Assembly: GCA_020723995.1 (NCBI GenBank)
Contig: DYHT01000016.1
Coordinates: 1 to 36,842 of the forward strand
Length of the DNA stretch: 36,842 nucleotides
Origin: Chloroflexus sp.
Lineage (GTDB): Bacteria > Chloroflexota > Anaerolineae > Anaerolineales > Villigracilaceae
Direction of reading: 5' to 3'
Shown here: positions 28,884-36,842 of the stretch, in pieces
Numbering within the stretch: position 1 is the stretch's first letter
Layout of the letters: every line of letters starts with the position of its first letter
Notes under the pieces: generated by a model
The model's input: only the letters and a program-made list of their open reading frames with translations
Told to the model about the DNA's origin: nothing
The model's database searches: none
Program-made: the position numbers and the translations under genes

Positions 28884-29648
28884 TTATTTCCTGACCTGTT
28901 TTATAAATCCGGGGGTATTTAGCTCTCGTTCTAACAAATAAGTAAAATTGCGCTGCATGAGCGCCTCGACCTCATTCTGGACTGGCGCGAGCGGGCGCGC
29001 CCGCTGCGCCTCGCGGTAAGTGCTGCGCTGGAAATGACGCAGGTGCTTGAGCGCTTCCAGCGATACTTTCCAAACTCCGGTCAGGCCCGCGCCGCATTGC
29101 GGACACAACACCCCGCCCTGAGAGGCGGAGAAATACTGGCTCACGGGCTGGATCTCGGCCTCGCAATTGGCGCACGTAAACAGTTGTGGGCGAAAGCCAA
29201 GCTGGTCGAGCAGGCGTATCTCGTAATAGCGGAGGGCCAGCCAGGGGTCCGGCTCGGTGCAGATGCGAGATAAGGTTTCAGTCAACAAGCGGAAAATGGC
29301 CTGATTCTCATTTTCGTCCTCGTAGGTAAAGCGATCGAGCAGTTCGGCCACGTAAGCGGCATACCCTATTCGCACCAGGTCTTCGCGCAGGGGTTGGTAG
29401 GCATCCAACGTATCGGCCTGGGTGACGATGAGCAGGTCACGGCCACGCGCCAGTTGCAGGGTCACGCGCATGAACGGTTCGAGGTGACCAGCCTTGCGCG
29501 AACGCACCTTGCGCACCCCCTTAGCGATGGCGCGCACTTTGCCCTTTTCGCGCGTGTAGAGTGTGAGCAGACGATCGGCCTCACCCCAATCGGAATGGCG
29601 CAGGACGACAGCTTCGAGGCGGAAGGAACGTTCCACGTGACCAACCAA
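28884..29648 (-). CDS. recO: DNA repair protein RecO
   Basis: This 254-residue protein helps load RecA in the RecFOR pathway. The N-terminal OB-fold has RSFRLEAVVLRHSDWGEADR, then KVRAIAKGVRKVRSRKAGHL. The C-terminal helical part has a four-cysteine zinc site, CANCEAEI near residue 158 and CPQCGAGL near 182. The frame opens at a TTG (29648), 8 bases after cdd ends, and a GTG at 29636 would give the start MERSFRLEAV. No ribosome-binding site favours either. It follows glmU and cdd in one operon. Confidence 0.93.
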   Translation of the reverse strand: MVGHVERSFRLEAVVLRHSDWGEADRLLTLYTREKGKVRAIAKGVRKVRSRKAGHLEPFMRVTLQLARGRDLLIVTQADTLDAYQPLREDLVRIGYAAYVAELLDRFTYEDENENQAIFRLLTETLSRICTEPDPWLALRYYEIRLLDQLGFRPQLFTCANCEAEIQPVSQYFSASQGGVLCPQCGAGLTGVWKVSLEALKHLRHFQRSTYREAQRARPLAPVQNEVEALMQRNFTYLLERELNTPGFIKQVRK

Positions 29649-29656
29649 CTACATGA

Positions 29657-30067
29657 CTATCTGCCTAGATCCTCAGGCCCAAACGCGCCGGGGAGCAGAT
29701 CGCCGACGGGTAGTTCGCTTAGTAATTGTCCCTCACCGTCAGCAATAAGTACGATGGTATCCAACCCAAACTCTGCCAAAACCTGCCTGCATCCGCCGCA
29801 CGGTGAGCCGCCATTTGGTGTGACGATGGCGATGACCTCAAACTGCATTTCGCCTTCAGAAACGGCCTTGAAAACCGCCACGCGTTCGGCGCACATGCTG
29901 GTTGGGAACGCAGCGTTCTCGACATTACAGCCGGTGTAGATACGCCCGCTGCTGGTGCGCAGCGCGGCGCCAACCTGGTACTTCGAATATGGCGCGTAGG
30001 CGCGGCGGCGGGCCTCGTTGGCCAGGTCAATCAGCGCGCGGCGTTCTTCGTCAGATAGTGTTGTCAT
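29657..30067 (-). CDS. cdd: Cytidine deaminase
   Basis: This 136-residue enzyme deaminates cytidine and deoxycytidine to uridines in pyrimidine salvage. The zinc and catalytic residues are clear: GCNVENAAFPTSMCAERVA with the catalytic Glu and first Cys near residue 50, and PCGGCRQVLAEF near 83 with the other two Cys. Its length is that of the tetrameric small form. The ATG at 30067 is preferred over the longer frame that would run into glmU. It sits 10 bases after glmU. Confidence 0.95.
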   Translation of the reverse strand: MTTLSDEERRALIDLANEARRRAYAPYSKYQVGAALRTSSGRIYTGCNVENAAFPTSMCAERVAVFKAVSEGEMQFEVIAIVTPNGGSPCGGCRQVLAEFGLDTIVLIADGEGQLLSELPVGDLLPGAFGPEDLGR

Positions 30068-30077
30068 AAAACACCTT

Positions 30078-31439
30078 TTACGACACATCCTCTTTTTTAT
30101 CCAACTTCTTGATTGCCCGCGCCGGCATCCCAACAACCAGCGCATCCTCCGGGACATTTTTCGTGACCACGGCCCCCGCGCCGGTGCGCGAGCGGTCGCC
30201 GAGCTTGACTGGCGCGACCAGCATGGTATCGCTGCCAATGAAAACATCATCGCCTATGTGCGTTGGGTGCTTACGCACACCATCGTAATTGCAGGTGATC
30301 GTCCCCGCGCCAATGTTGACGTTGGCGCCGATGGCGGCATTGCCAATGTAGGAGAAATGTCCCATCTTGGTACCCGGGCCGAGCGTGGAATCCTTGACCT
30401 CGCCGAAATTGCCCATGTGGACGCCTGTGCATAAGTGCGCGCCCTTGCGCAGGTGAGCGAATGGGCCGACGTCCACGTCATCTTCGAGGCTGGCGCCCTC
30501 CAGCACCGAGGCCAGCACGACGCAGTTGTTACCGATGACCGTATCGCGGATCAGGCTGTTCGGCCCAATCTCGCAACGCTCACCGATGCGCGTCCCCCCC
30601 TGTAGGTAGGTATTCGGCCAGAGTATGCTATCCCGGCCCAAGGTCACGCCCGCCTCGATGTAGGTCGTCTGCGGGTCAATAATGGTGACACCCGCCAGCA
30701 TGTGGGCAGTGTTGATGCGCTGGCGCATCGCGGTTTCCGCTTCGGCCAGGTGTACGCGGGTGTTGATGCCAATGGTCTCGAGCGGGTCATCCAAGTGGAG
30801 CGCCTGGACAGGCAAGCCAGCCTTGACGGCCAGTTCGACCGTATCGGTCAGATAGTATTCACCCTTCTTTGAAATCGGGATGCGATGCAGGGCAGCCCAT
30901 AACCAGTTGGCGGAGAAACAGTAGGCGCTGGCATTGAGTTCCTTGATTTTCAACTGCTCAGGCGTCGCGGCAGCTTCTTCGACGATGGCCTGCACGCTGC
31001 CATCCGCACCTCGCACCACCCGCCCGAACCCACGCGGATCTCTGGTGATGACAGTCAGCAGGGTGATCGGGCCTGGGTTCGCGCCCTGGGTCTCGACCAG
31101 CCGGCTGAGGGTCTCGGCGCGCAGCAAGGGCATGTCGGCGCAGGTCACGATGATGTAATCGCTCTTGCCGCGCAGGAGCGATTCCGCCTGCAACACGGCG
31201 TGTCCGGTGCCGAGCTGTTTTTCCTGAAAGACGAGGCGCGCCGAATCGTGGACAAAATCCTTAACGGCGTCCGCGCCATGTCCAACCACCACGACCGGCG
31301 TCTCGGTACTGGCTGCTTGGGCGGCCTGAATAGCATAATAGATCATCGGCTGCCCACACATTGCGTGCAGCACTTTTGGCAAATCCGATCTCATGCGCGT
31401 GCCCTGTCCGGCGGCGAGTAAAACGGCGGTAACTTTCAT
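30078..31439 (-). CDS. glmU: Bifunctional UDP-GlcNAc pyrophosphorylase/glucosamine-1-phosphate acetyltransferase
   Basis: This 453-residue enzyme makes UDP-N-acetylglucosamine for peptidoglycan in two steps. The N-terminal uridyltransferase has LAAGQGTRMRSDLPKVLH near residue 7. The C-terminal left-handed beta-helix has hexapeptide repeats from about 250 to 430, with NFGEVKDSTLGPGTKMGHFS and NYDGVRKHPTHIGDDVFIGS. The usual length is about 455. The ATG at 31439 has AAGGAG at good spacing. It leads the operon with cdd and recO. Upstream, up to the terminator of the tRNA, lies a G/C-rich palindromic stretch (about 31445-31505). Confidence 0.95.
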   Translation of the reverse strand: MKVTAVLLAAGQGTRMRSDLPKVLHAMCGQPMIYYAIQAAQAASTETPVVVVGHGADAVKDFVHDSARLVFQEKQLGTGHAVLQAESLLRGKSDYIIVTCADMPLLRAETLSRLVETQGANPGPITLLTVITRDPRGFGRVVRGADGSVQAIVEEAAATPEQLKIKELNASAYCFSANWLWAALHRIPISKKGEYYLTDTVELAVKAGLPVQALHLDDPLETIGINTRVHLAEAETAMRQRINTAHMLAGVTIIDPQTTYIEAGVTLGRDSILWPNTYLQGGTRIGERCEIGPNSLIRDTVIGNNCVVLASVLEGASLEDDVDVGPFAHLRKGAHLCTGVHMGNFGEVKDSTLGPGTKMGHFSYIGNAAIGANVNIGAGTITCNYDGVRKHPTHIGDDVFIGSDTMLVAPVKLGDRSRTGAGAVVTKNVPEDALVVGMPARAIKKLDKKEDVS

Positions 31440-31547
31440 GCACATCTCCTTCCCTTGCCCCTCGACCATCTCCCTTATAGGAAGAGAGGAGGGGGGTGAG
31501 GGCGAAATCAAAACGAGCCTGCGCTGCCGCGAAGCCCGTTAATAGAG

Positions 31548-31571
31548 AAAAAAGCCCCGCTTACCGGCGGG
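31548..31571 (-). terminator. Rho-independent terminator of tRNA-Gln
   Basis: On the minus strand CCCGC and GCGGG enclose a 6-base loop and are followed by GC and six T residues. It begins 10 bases after the tRNA ends and would separate it from glmU. Confidence 0.75.
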
Positions 31572-31580
31572 ATATTCAGG

Positions 31581-31651
31581 CTGGGGCGCCTGGATTCGAA
31601 CCAAGATACTCAGCTCCAAAGGCTGATGTGCTGCCGTTGCACCACGCCCCA
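31581..31651 (-). tRNA. tRNA-Gln(TTG)
   Basis: The minus strand folds into a full cloverleaf of 71 bases. The acceptor stem is TGGGGCG/CGCCCCA, the D stem GTGC/GCAC with loop AACGGCA, the anticodon stem TCAGC/GCTGA around loop CTTTGGA with anticodon TTG, and the T stem CTTGG/CCAGG around TTCGAAT. The discriminator base is G, as usual for glutamine. CCA is not encoded. Confidence 0.95.
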
Positions 31652-31693
31652 AAGCGGGGCAAATTGTAACATAAGCTGGGCGGCGGGGCAATG

Positions 31694-32743
31694 TTAGCTC
31701 TTGTCTTCGGTTGGCGTTAACCCTAATTGGCGCGCCTGGTCATACGATAATACGTCCGGATTGAGCGGCACGGTCTTATGTTTGCCGGTTGCCTTACTCC
31801 AGAAGGCATCTACCTCTTCTGGTTTAAATTTCTTCTCGGCCTGCTCGAAGAGCGGCTCCAGTTCAGTGCTACTGCGCTCCTCCGCTGCGGCTTCTACAAC
31901 CGGGACGGCCGGCAGCGCCTTGATATATGGCACGGCAAGCACATTCATTGCCTGAAAGGTTGCTTCGATTTTTTGTCGGAAGGCGGAATAAATATGGAAG
32001 GTATTGAGTAGCCGTTCTTGCGTAGCCAGCCCCACTCCTACCGCCAGTATAGCATGAGTCGTTCCGACAGGCGCGAAGACCAGATCATACTCCCCGCCAT
32101 TGAAGATATGCCAGTTGGAGGGGATTTTCTGGCCCATCAGGTGAGAGAGCTTTTGCCCGGCGCTGAAGAGAGCCATCAACGAAGAGGTCAGGGAGATCTC
32201 CATGCTGCTATCGGGCAGGTCACCGGCGCGCGCCTGGATGCGGCCGCGGTCGTTGAGCAGGTAGATGGCCGTCGCATCCAGCTCCTGACGCAGGCCAACA
32301 ATCATATCCGCCAGGCTTTGCCGCTCCTCGGATTCGTCCGCGCTGATCGGCTTGGCTGGGAACATTGTCTCGGCCAGGCCGAGGACACGTTCGACCGCGT
32401 CCAGGAAATCGGCGATCGGGACAGGCTTGATGAAAAACGCGTCGGCGCCAGCCTCGGACACCTCTTTGCGCACCTTTCTATCGGTCATACCGGTGATCAG
32501 GATGACTTTGGCCTTTGGCTGATGGCTGCGCACCTTGCGCATCAGTTCAACGCCCGTGATGCCCGCCAGACGAAAATCCGCCACCAGGAGATCAACCTTA
32601 TTGCGCGCAGCGTCCAGGATCGCCTCTTCACCAGACGGAATCTCGACCACCTCCAGATAGTGATCGAGGGTCTGTAGCGCCGAGCGCAGCAGGTGGCTGA
32701 CTTCGCGTTGATCTTCGACAATCAGAATGCGATAGGCGACCAT
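31694..32743 (-). CDS. Response regulator with receiver domain and roadblock-like output domain
   Basis: This 349-residue protein has a receiver domain (about 1-125) with the acidic pair E10-D11, the phosphorylated Asp D56 in VADFRL, and K106 in FFIKPVP. The next 130 residues (LADMIVGLRQELDATAIYLL to LILAVGVGLATQ-like text) look like a roadblock/LC7 or GAF-type fold rather than a DNA-binding domain. The last 80 residues are low-complexity and acidic. It probably acts through protein contact, possibly with a small GTPase. No histidine kinase is in the window. It lies alone, 55 bases after lipA on the same strand. Confidence 0.8.
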   Translation of the reverse strand: MVAYRILIVEDQREVSHLLRSALQTLDHYLEVVEIPSGEEAILDAARNKVDLLVADFRLAGITGVELMRKVRSHQPKAKVILITGMTDRKVRKEVSEAGADAFFIKPVPIADFLDAVERVLGLAETMFPAKPISADESEERQSLADMIVGLRQELDATAIYLLNDRGRIQARAGDLPDSSMEISLTSSLMALFSAGQKLSHLMGQKIPSNWHIFNGGEYDLVFAPVGTTHAILAVGVGLATQERLLNTFHIYSAFRQKIEATFQAMNVLAVPYIKALPAVPVVEAAAEERSSTELEPLFEQAEKKFKPEEVDAFWSKATGKHKTVPLNPDVLSYDQARQLGLTPTEDKS

Positions 32744-32798
32744 AACAACAAAATTCTATCACAATTCGTAATCATTAGCATGGCAGATGAGATCTGCC

Positions 32799-33734
32799 TT
32801 ATTCCCCATACAATTTCCGATGCACAAGGCTCAGTGCCCGCACCTGTTCCGCAGCGTGATATGACGACCGCACCAGTGGGGCGGCTTCGACCCATTTGAA
32901 ACCGATTTCCAGGCCATAGCTCTTTAAATCGGCAAATTCTTCCAGCGTGTAGTAGCATGCAATCGGCAGGTGTTTTTTGCTTGGTTGCAGGTACTGGCCA
33001 ATGGTCAGGATGTCCACGCCCCAACTGCGCTGGTCGCGCATGACGGTCTTGACTTCCTCGATATCCTCGCCTAGCCCGAGCATGATGCCGGACTTGGTTA
33101 GCACCTCGGGATCGAGTTTTTTGGCGTTGCTCAAAGTGGTTGCCGCCCAGGCGTAGTTATCCTGCGGTTGGACTTGCTTGAACAGGCGCGGCACAGTTTC
33201 AACATTGTGATTTAAAATCTCAGGGCGGGCATCCATTACAATCTTCAGCGCTTCGAGCGAGCCTTTGAAATCTGGAATCAGCACCTCGATCGAGCAGCCG
33301 GGCAGCAATTGGCGGATGCGGCGGATGAGCATGGCGAAGATCGGCGCGCCGCCATCCCGCCGCTCGTCGCGGTTGACCGAGGTGATCACGGCATGTTTCA
33401 GATTCATGGCCTGTACCGCCTGCGCCACGCGCTCCGGCTCCAACCAGTCAAGGCCCGCGGGGCGTCCGTGTTTGATATCGCAGAAACCACAGGTGCGCGT
33501 GCACACGTCGCCCAGCATCAGGAATGTGGCCGTGCCAGCGCCCCAGCATTCGCCCAGGTTGGGACACATGGCTTCTTCGCAGACGGTGTGCAGGGTTTTG
33601 GCGCGCATCAGTTGCCGCAATTGCTGAAAGGTTTCACCCGCCGGGGCGCGGACTTTGATCCATTCCGGGCGGCGCAGGGGTGTAGGGCTAACTTTTCCGG
33701 GACTCACGCGCTCCCGCGTTGGGATGGTGGGCAT
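32799..33734 (-). CDS. lipA: Lipoyl synthase
   Basis: This 311-residue radical SAM enzyme inserts two sulfurs into protein-bound octanoate. The auxiliary cluster motif [13 protein letters not shown] near residue 51 and the radical SAM motif CTRTCGFC near 78 are intact, and the C-terminal Ser ligand fits [13 protein letters not shown]. The usual length is 300-320. The next gene upstream (membrane protein) ends 8 bases before it. No lipB is in the window. Confidence 0.96.
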   Translation of the reverse strand: MPTIPTRERVSPGKVSPTPLRRPEWIKVRAPAGETFQQLRQLMRAKTLHTVCEEAMCPNLGECWGAGTATFLMLGDVCTRTCGFCDIKHGRPAGLDWLEPERVAQAVQAMNLKHAVITSVNRDERRDGGAPIFAMLIRRIRQLLPGCSIEVLIPDFKGSLEALKIVMDARPEILNHNVETVPRLFKQVQPQDNYAWAATTLSNAKKLDPEVLTKSGIMLGLGEDIEEVKTVMRDQRSWGVDILTIGQYLQPSKKHLPIACYYTLEEFADLKSYGLEIGFKWVEAAPLVRSSYHAAEQVRALSLVHRKLYGE

Positions 33735-33742
33735 TAGGGATT

Positions 33743-34420
33743 TTAAACAGGTTGAACAGGTTCAGGATCAGGTTTGATCTCATCACCAATGGATTGTATG
33801 GCCGCGCTCAATACGTTTTCCCCAACCAGATTCATGAGCAGCAAGCCAAGCACTTGTGATTTGACGCGCGGGCTCATATGAGAATTGCGAATCAGGGTGA
33901 TCTGTTCTCCGAATTGTTTGGGGTTCTCGGATGGCAAGTTTTGCATGAGCGTAAAGCAATAGGATGGCAATGCGGTATAGGCTTTTTCGAATGAAACATT
34001 CCCCATGATTTTGCTGATCACCTTTGCTCTGGCTTCGCCTCGCTTGCGATCCACTCCGCGATCCACAGCAGTGAGCATGACTTCCAGGAAACGGCTGGGG
34101 CCGATGGAGATGGTTTCCTCGCCCACTTTAACGGTGAACAAGGAGGTGCGCAAGATGGCCATCGCGCCAAACCCGGCTACAATCACCTGTGCCACCCCCA
34201 CCGCGTTGGGGTTGGTAATGCCAAACGACCAGTTGAAGACGCGGATGATACCCAGAGCAGCCATCGAGGCCAGGGCATTGAGCAACAGATACAAATAAGC
34301 CGGCCAGGAGCGTAATGCATTGTCTGGCTCGTCTTTATAGCGGGAGATTAGTTCAGCAACGCCGATCGCGGCGCCGAAAAGCGCAACGACCAACCATTCG
34401 AAAATATTGGTGGATACCAT
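33743..34420 (-). CDS. Unrecognised membrane protein with cytoplasmic helical domain
   Basis: This 225-residue protein has three hydrophobic segments, about residues 6-22, 40-60 and 75-93, followed by a soluble helical region of about 130 residues. The soluble part starts [20 protein letters not shown] and ends in an acidic tail. The tail PEPVQPV and the stop are encoded by 9-base repeats of the AACAGGTTG type (33746-33763). I choose the ATG at 34420, with GGGAG 8 bases upstream inside the preceding gene; a TTG two codons earlier is possible. I do not recognise the family. Its start is within 4 bases of the stop of the winged-helix gene, which suggests a pair. Confidence 0.7.
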   Translation of the reverse strand: MVSTNIFEWLVVALFGAAIGVAELISRYKDEPDNALRSWPAYLYLLLNALASMAALGIIRVFNWSFGITNPNAVGVAQVIVAGFGAMAILRTSLFTVKVGEETISIGPSRFLEVMLTAVDRGVDRKRGEARAKVISKIMGNVSFEKAYTALPSYCFTLMQNLPSENPKQFGEQITLIRNSHMSPRVKSQVLGLLLMNLVGENVLSAAIQSIGDEIKPDPEPVQPV

Positions 34421-34422
34421 CT

Positions 34423-34761
34423 TCAATCTCCCTCTTCGTCTACGTCATCCTTTGAAAGCGAGAGCACCTGAATCAATTGGGTGGCTTTCGAGTTCAATTC
34501 AATTTTTTCATATCCGGCAGAGCCTTCGACTTCAATCAGCCCGGCAACGCGAAGTGATTTGACCACCTCAGTAAACTCATCGAAGCCCAGCCCACTGGCT
34601 GTCATAAGAGAGGCCGGATCTTGCGGTCCCAAGTCAGCCAGGGCGGCCATCAGTTTGAACGGAATAGAACTGCTAAAACTGCTAAGGTCTTGCCGCTGTT
34701 CAGATTCCTGAATGCTGCGCAGAAATTCACCAAAATATTCGCTGCTGGATTTTGATTTCAT
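34423..34761 (-). CDS. Small winged-helix-like protein
   Basis: This 112-residue protein has the pattern of a winged helix-turn-helix: SIPFKLMAALADLGPQDPAS, then TASGLGFDEFTEVVKSLRVAGLIEVE, then a hairpin GYEKIELNSKATQLIQVL. The N-terminal 30 residues are polar and Ser-rich. The C-terminus is acidic. It could bind DNA or serve as a protein-interaction module that controls the membrane protein encoded next. The family is not recognised. Confidence 0.65.
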   Translation of the reverse strand: MKSKSSSEYFGEFLRSIQESEQRQDLSSFSSSIPFKLMAALADLGPQDPASLMTASGLGFDEFTEVVKSLRVAGLIEVEGSAGYEKIELNSKATQLIQVLSLSKDDVDEEGD

Positions 34762-34850
34762 GGCCTTCTCACTTTGACAGATTTCCGTCTGCCATCGGTT
34801 CTTATAAGGTTCAATTTACAAACAAATTCTAGTCAAGTACACAGAAAACG

Positions 34851-36197
34851 TCAAGATTTGTTCCTCATCCCTTGGCCATCATCCCTCAGGGTGAGGGCTT
34901 TGACCTTCAACCTTAAACCTGTAATTTTCACAACCTCGATCCATTCCCCTTTCCGGATTGGTTTCTGACCCTCGGCCAGTTCCGCGCTCCATAGCTCGCT
35001 CCCCACCTGAACCTGACCGCTCGGGGCGATATTCGTGCGGGCGATGCCGGTGTGACCGGCCAGGCTTTCCCTTCCGGTGCGGATCGGTGCGCGCTGGGCG
35101 CGGAGGGCGAATCCGATGATGATCGCGAACAGGATACCGGAGATGATGGCGACCAGGATTACCAGCGGGAGCGAAACGCGCTGAAATTGGGGCGTGCCAG
35201 GCGAATTGAACAGTACCAACGCCCCGACGATGAAAGCGCCAATGCCGGCTGCGGTCAGTGCACCGTGCGTCGGCGCTTTTATATCTGCAATGAAAAGTGC
35301 GAAGGCGATGACCAGGAAAACCAGCCCGAACCAGTTGACTGGCAGGATGCCCAGACCGTAGGCAGCCAGCGCCAGGCAGACCGCGCCGATAAAGCCGGCC
35401 ACCCATCCGCCCGGACTGGAAAGTTCGATGAACATGGCCTGCACGCCGATACTCATTAACAGGAAGACGACGTTGGGATTGGTGAGCATCAACAGTAGTT
35501 GTTCGATGAGCGTCATCGGCAGGTAATCAACAGTCGCGCCAGCCGTGTGGAGGGCGCGCCGGCCATGGGCGGTTTCGATGCTGAATCCATCCAGTTGTTT
35601 GAGCAGATCAGACAGGTCGGTAGCCACGAAATCCACCAGTCCAACCTGGTGGGCTTCATCCGCTGAGACGGCGCGCGCTTTCTCTATGGTTTCCTCGGCC
35701 AGTTTAACCGCCTCCACGCCGCGTCGTTGGGCCAGCGAGCGGACGGTGGCTTTCATGATCTCGGTGATTTTGGTCTGCTCGGTGGTGGGCAGGTTTTCGC
35801 CTTGCGCTCCGACCGGGCTGGCCGCGCCGATGGCCGTTTCGGGAGCCATGGCCGCGGCATGGCCGGCCAGCGTGATAACTGTCCCGGCTGAGCCAGCCCA
35901 CGCCCCGCGCGGTGAAACGTAGATTACGATTGGTACGCGGCTGGCGCGCATATCCTGGACCATGCGATTCATCGCGTCAATGCCTCCGCCTGGGGTGTTG
36001 AGTTGTACGATGATTATCTCGGCGGCGCGCTGTCCGGCAATTTTGATGCCCCGCGACAGGTATTCCTGCGTAGCCGGGGTGATTGGGCCATCAATGGTCT
36101 GGACGAGCACCAGATGCGACTTGTTTTGCGCCTGAACTGGTTGCAGGGCGAAAAGGCTGAGGCCAATGAGGGTCAGGAGAAGGCGAAAGGATTTCAT
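34851..36197 (-). CDS. NfeD-type membrane-bound serine protease (ClpP class)
   Basis: This 448-residue protein has a signal peptide (MKSFRLLLTLIGLSLFAL, cleaved near residue 24), a ClpP-like Ser-Lys protease domain (about 28-230), four or more membrane helices (about 245-370) and a C-terminal NfeD OB-fold (about 385-445). The nucleophile is the Ser of AGSAGTVI, and the Lys is probably that of EAVKLAEETI. LNTPGGGIDAMNRMVQ is the oxyanion region. Such long NfeD proteins usually work with stomatin (SPFH) proteins, but no stomatin gene is visible here. The ATG at 36197 is chosen because the signal peptide starts there. The next gene upstream (DinB) ends 19 bases before. Confidence 0.92.
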   Translation of the reverse strand: MKSFRLLLTLIGLSLFALQPVQAQNKSHLVLVQTIDGPITPATQEYLSRGIKIAGQRAAEIIIVQLNTPGGGIDAMNRMVQDMRASRVPIVIYVSPRGAWAGSAGTVITLAGHAAAMAPETAIGAASPVGAQGENLPTTEQTKITEIMKATVRSLAQRRGVEAVKLAEETIEKARAVSADEAHQVGLVDFVATDLSDLLKQLDGFSIETAHGRRALHTAGATVDYLPMTLIEQLLLMLTNPNVVFLLMSIGVQAMFIELSSPGGWVAGFIGAVCLALAAYGLGILPVNWFGLVFLVIAFALFIADIKAPTHGALTAAGIGAFIVGALVLFNSPGTPQFQRVSLPLVILVAIISGILFAIIIGFALRAQRAPIRTGRESLAGHTGIARTNIAPSGQVQVGSELWSAELAEGQKPIRKGEWIEVVKITGLRLKVKALTLRDDGQGMRNKS

Positions 36198-36216
36198 GGT
36201 AATCGGTATTATACCT

Positions 36217-36681
36217 CTAAGGTCTCCGTCTGACTTGTTCGAGATGCTCCTCGATATGCGCCAACATCCGCTCGGCCCACCATTGCAGGCTATGCGTGCC
36301 ATAAGCGGGATGTGTGCCGGGGCGGCTCCACGCCTCAGCCGGTAGCTGGCGCAACCGGTCAGTTACCTCGGCGCACTGGCAGGCGAACTGCATCAATATC
36401 GCCTCCAGCGGCTCATTCTGAGCATAATGGGCCGCCATCCAGGCCTCCCCATCGAAGTTCTCGAAGGTGGGGTTTTCTTCGTCCAGGATACGGTATAAAC
36501 GCGGCGGGTAGACCTGCGCGTTGACATCCCGCATGTGAACGACGAGCTGGTGCAAATTCCAGCCGCCCTCTTCCAGCGGCGCGTACGGATCGGGGATCGC
36601 CGCGATTGTGGCTCGAAGTTCAGCCGGCGCGACGGCCAGTTTGTCCAACATGCGCTGGCGATAGTCCAACAGCTCTTCCAT
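36217..36681 (-). CDS. DinB/YfiT-like four-helix protein
   Basis: This 154-residue protein has the DinB-type metal-binding pattern: GGWNLHQLVVHMRDVN near residue 39 and MLAHIEEHLEQV near the end, with one His in the first and two in the last. Such proteins are often thiol-dependent transferases (for example bacillithiol or mycothiol S-transferases), but the substrate is unknown. The ATG at 36681 has GGAGG at 6 bases. It precedes the nfeD gene on the same strand. Confidence 0.85.
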   Translation of the reverse strand: MEELLDYRQRMLDKLAVAPAELRATIAAIPDPYAPLEEGGWNLHQLVVHMRDVNAQVYPPRLYRILDEENPTFENFDGEAWMAAHYAQNEPLEAILMQFACQCAEVTDRLRQLPAEAWSRPGTHPAYGTHSLQWWAERMLAHIEEHLEQVRRRP

Positions 36682-36705
36682 CTCAACCTCCAGATTATTG
36701 AGCAG

Positions 36706-36842
36706 TTACTTACATAACGAGATTACGCGCCCAACCACATCCTCCGTCTCTGCGGGGGCGACAAAATGCACGCGGATATTGTCGGCGAGTACATGTTTAG
36801 CGTCTTCAACACACTCAGTTAGCAGATTAGAGGTGTTACGCC
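36706..36842 (-). CDS. C-terminal end of a gene cut by the window edge
   Basis: A frame enters from the right end and codes for 44 residues, ending VAPAETEDVVGRVISLCK. The hydrophobic/acidic alternation (NIRVHFVAPAETED) looks like real protein, but there is too little to name it. It ends 24 bases before the DinB start and could share its transcript. Confidence 0.45.
   Translation of the reverse strand, partial: RNTSNLLTECVEDAKHVLADNIRVHFVAPAETEDVVGRVISLCK

Noticed and set aside
31445-31505. Riboswitch upstream of glmU
   Set aside because: The stretch is a G/C-rich palindromic repeat without recognisable riboswitch core motifs; the glmS-type ribozyme core was not seen either.

Overview
The window is a gene-dense, GC-rich bacterial chromosome segment. 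It carries about 30 intact protein genes, two deletion-damaged genes, one tRNA and an unusually dense set of short repeats. The gene content fits a Chloroflexota bacterium, most likely Anaerolineae. Supporting traits are a class A penicillin-binding protein with a long Pro/Thr tail, an adjacent SCO1664-type and DUF3090 gene pair, a LutA/LutB-LutC cluster, an archaeal/actinobacterial-style split acyl-CoA mutase, and the repeats themselves. The taxonomic call is inference; no rRNA or marker gene settles it.

Layout. 0-5.5 kb: a MITE-like element, a GAF/HD-GYP signalling protein, an M29 aminopeptidase, a DUF2179 membrane protein and alpha-glucan phosphorylase. 5.5-9.2 kb: lactate-oxidation genes lutA and a lutB-lutC fusion, a phased palindrome array and a surE remnant. 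9.3-16.2 kb (minus strand): a six-hairpin glycoside hydrolase, two tandem P-II-like c-di-AMP receptor paralogues, an AGPS-like flavoprotein, a small thioredoxin-fold protein and GlpD. 16.3-17.4 kb: an AT-richer two-gene island with a phospholipase-D-type nuclease joined to a DpnI-like winged helix, the best candidate for an undescribed defence module. 17.4-21.2 kb: a hairpin cluster, a MaoC hydratase and PBP1A. 21.2-25 kb (minus): thiolase, a ClbS/DfsB-like protein, a homoserine dehydrogenase pseudogene, and the SCO1664/DUF3090 pair. 25-26.7 kb: an acyl-CoA mutase large subunit with isobutyryl-CoA-type specificity residues. 26.8-36.8 kb (minus): pfkA, rnz, recO, cdd, glmU, tRNA-Gln, a response regulator, lipA, a winged-helix/membrane-protein pair, an NfeD protease, a DinB protein and a gene cut by the window end.

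How the genes fit together. Glycogen phosphorylase, the glycoside hydrolase and phosphofructokinase point to use of stored or imported glucans. GlpD, the AGPS-like enzyme and the Lut proteins handle glycerol-3-phosphate and lactate oxidation. Thiolase, MaoC and the mutase suggest acyl-CoA (branched-chain or butyrate) metabolism. GlmU, PBP1A and RecO are housekeeping functions.

The most striking feature is repeat invasion. At many sites between and inside genes there are short arrays of imperfect 7- to 10-bp units, each locus with a different unit, plus several hairpin repeats. Many lie in frame inside genes (lutB-lutC, glpD, PBP1A, the AGPS-like gene) at predicted loops or linkers, and some provide stop codons. 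This resembles the heptanucleotide STRRs of cyanobacteria and the protein-coding palindromic elements of Rickettsia, but with mixed families.
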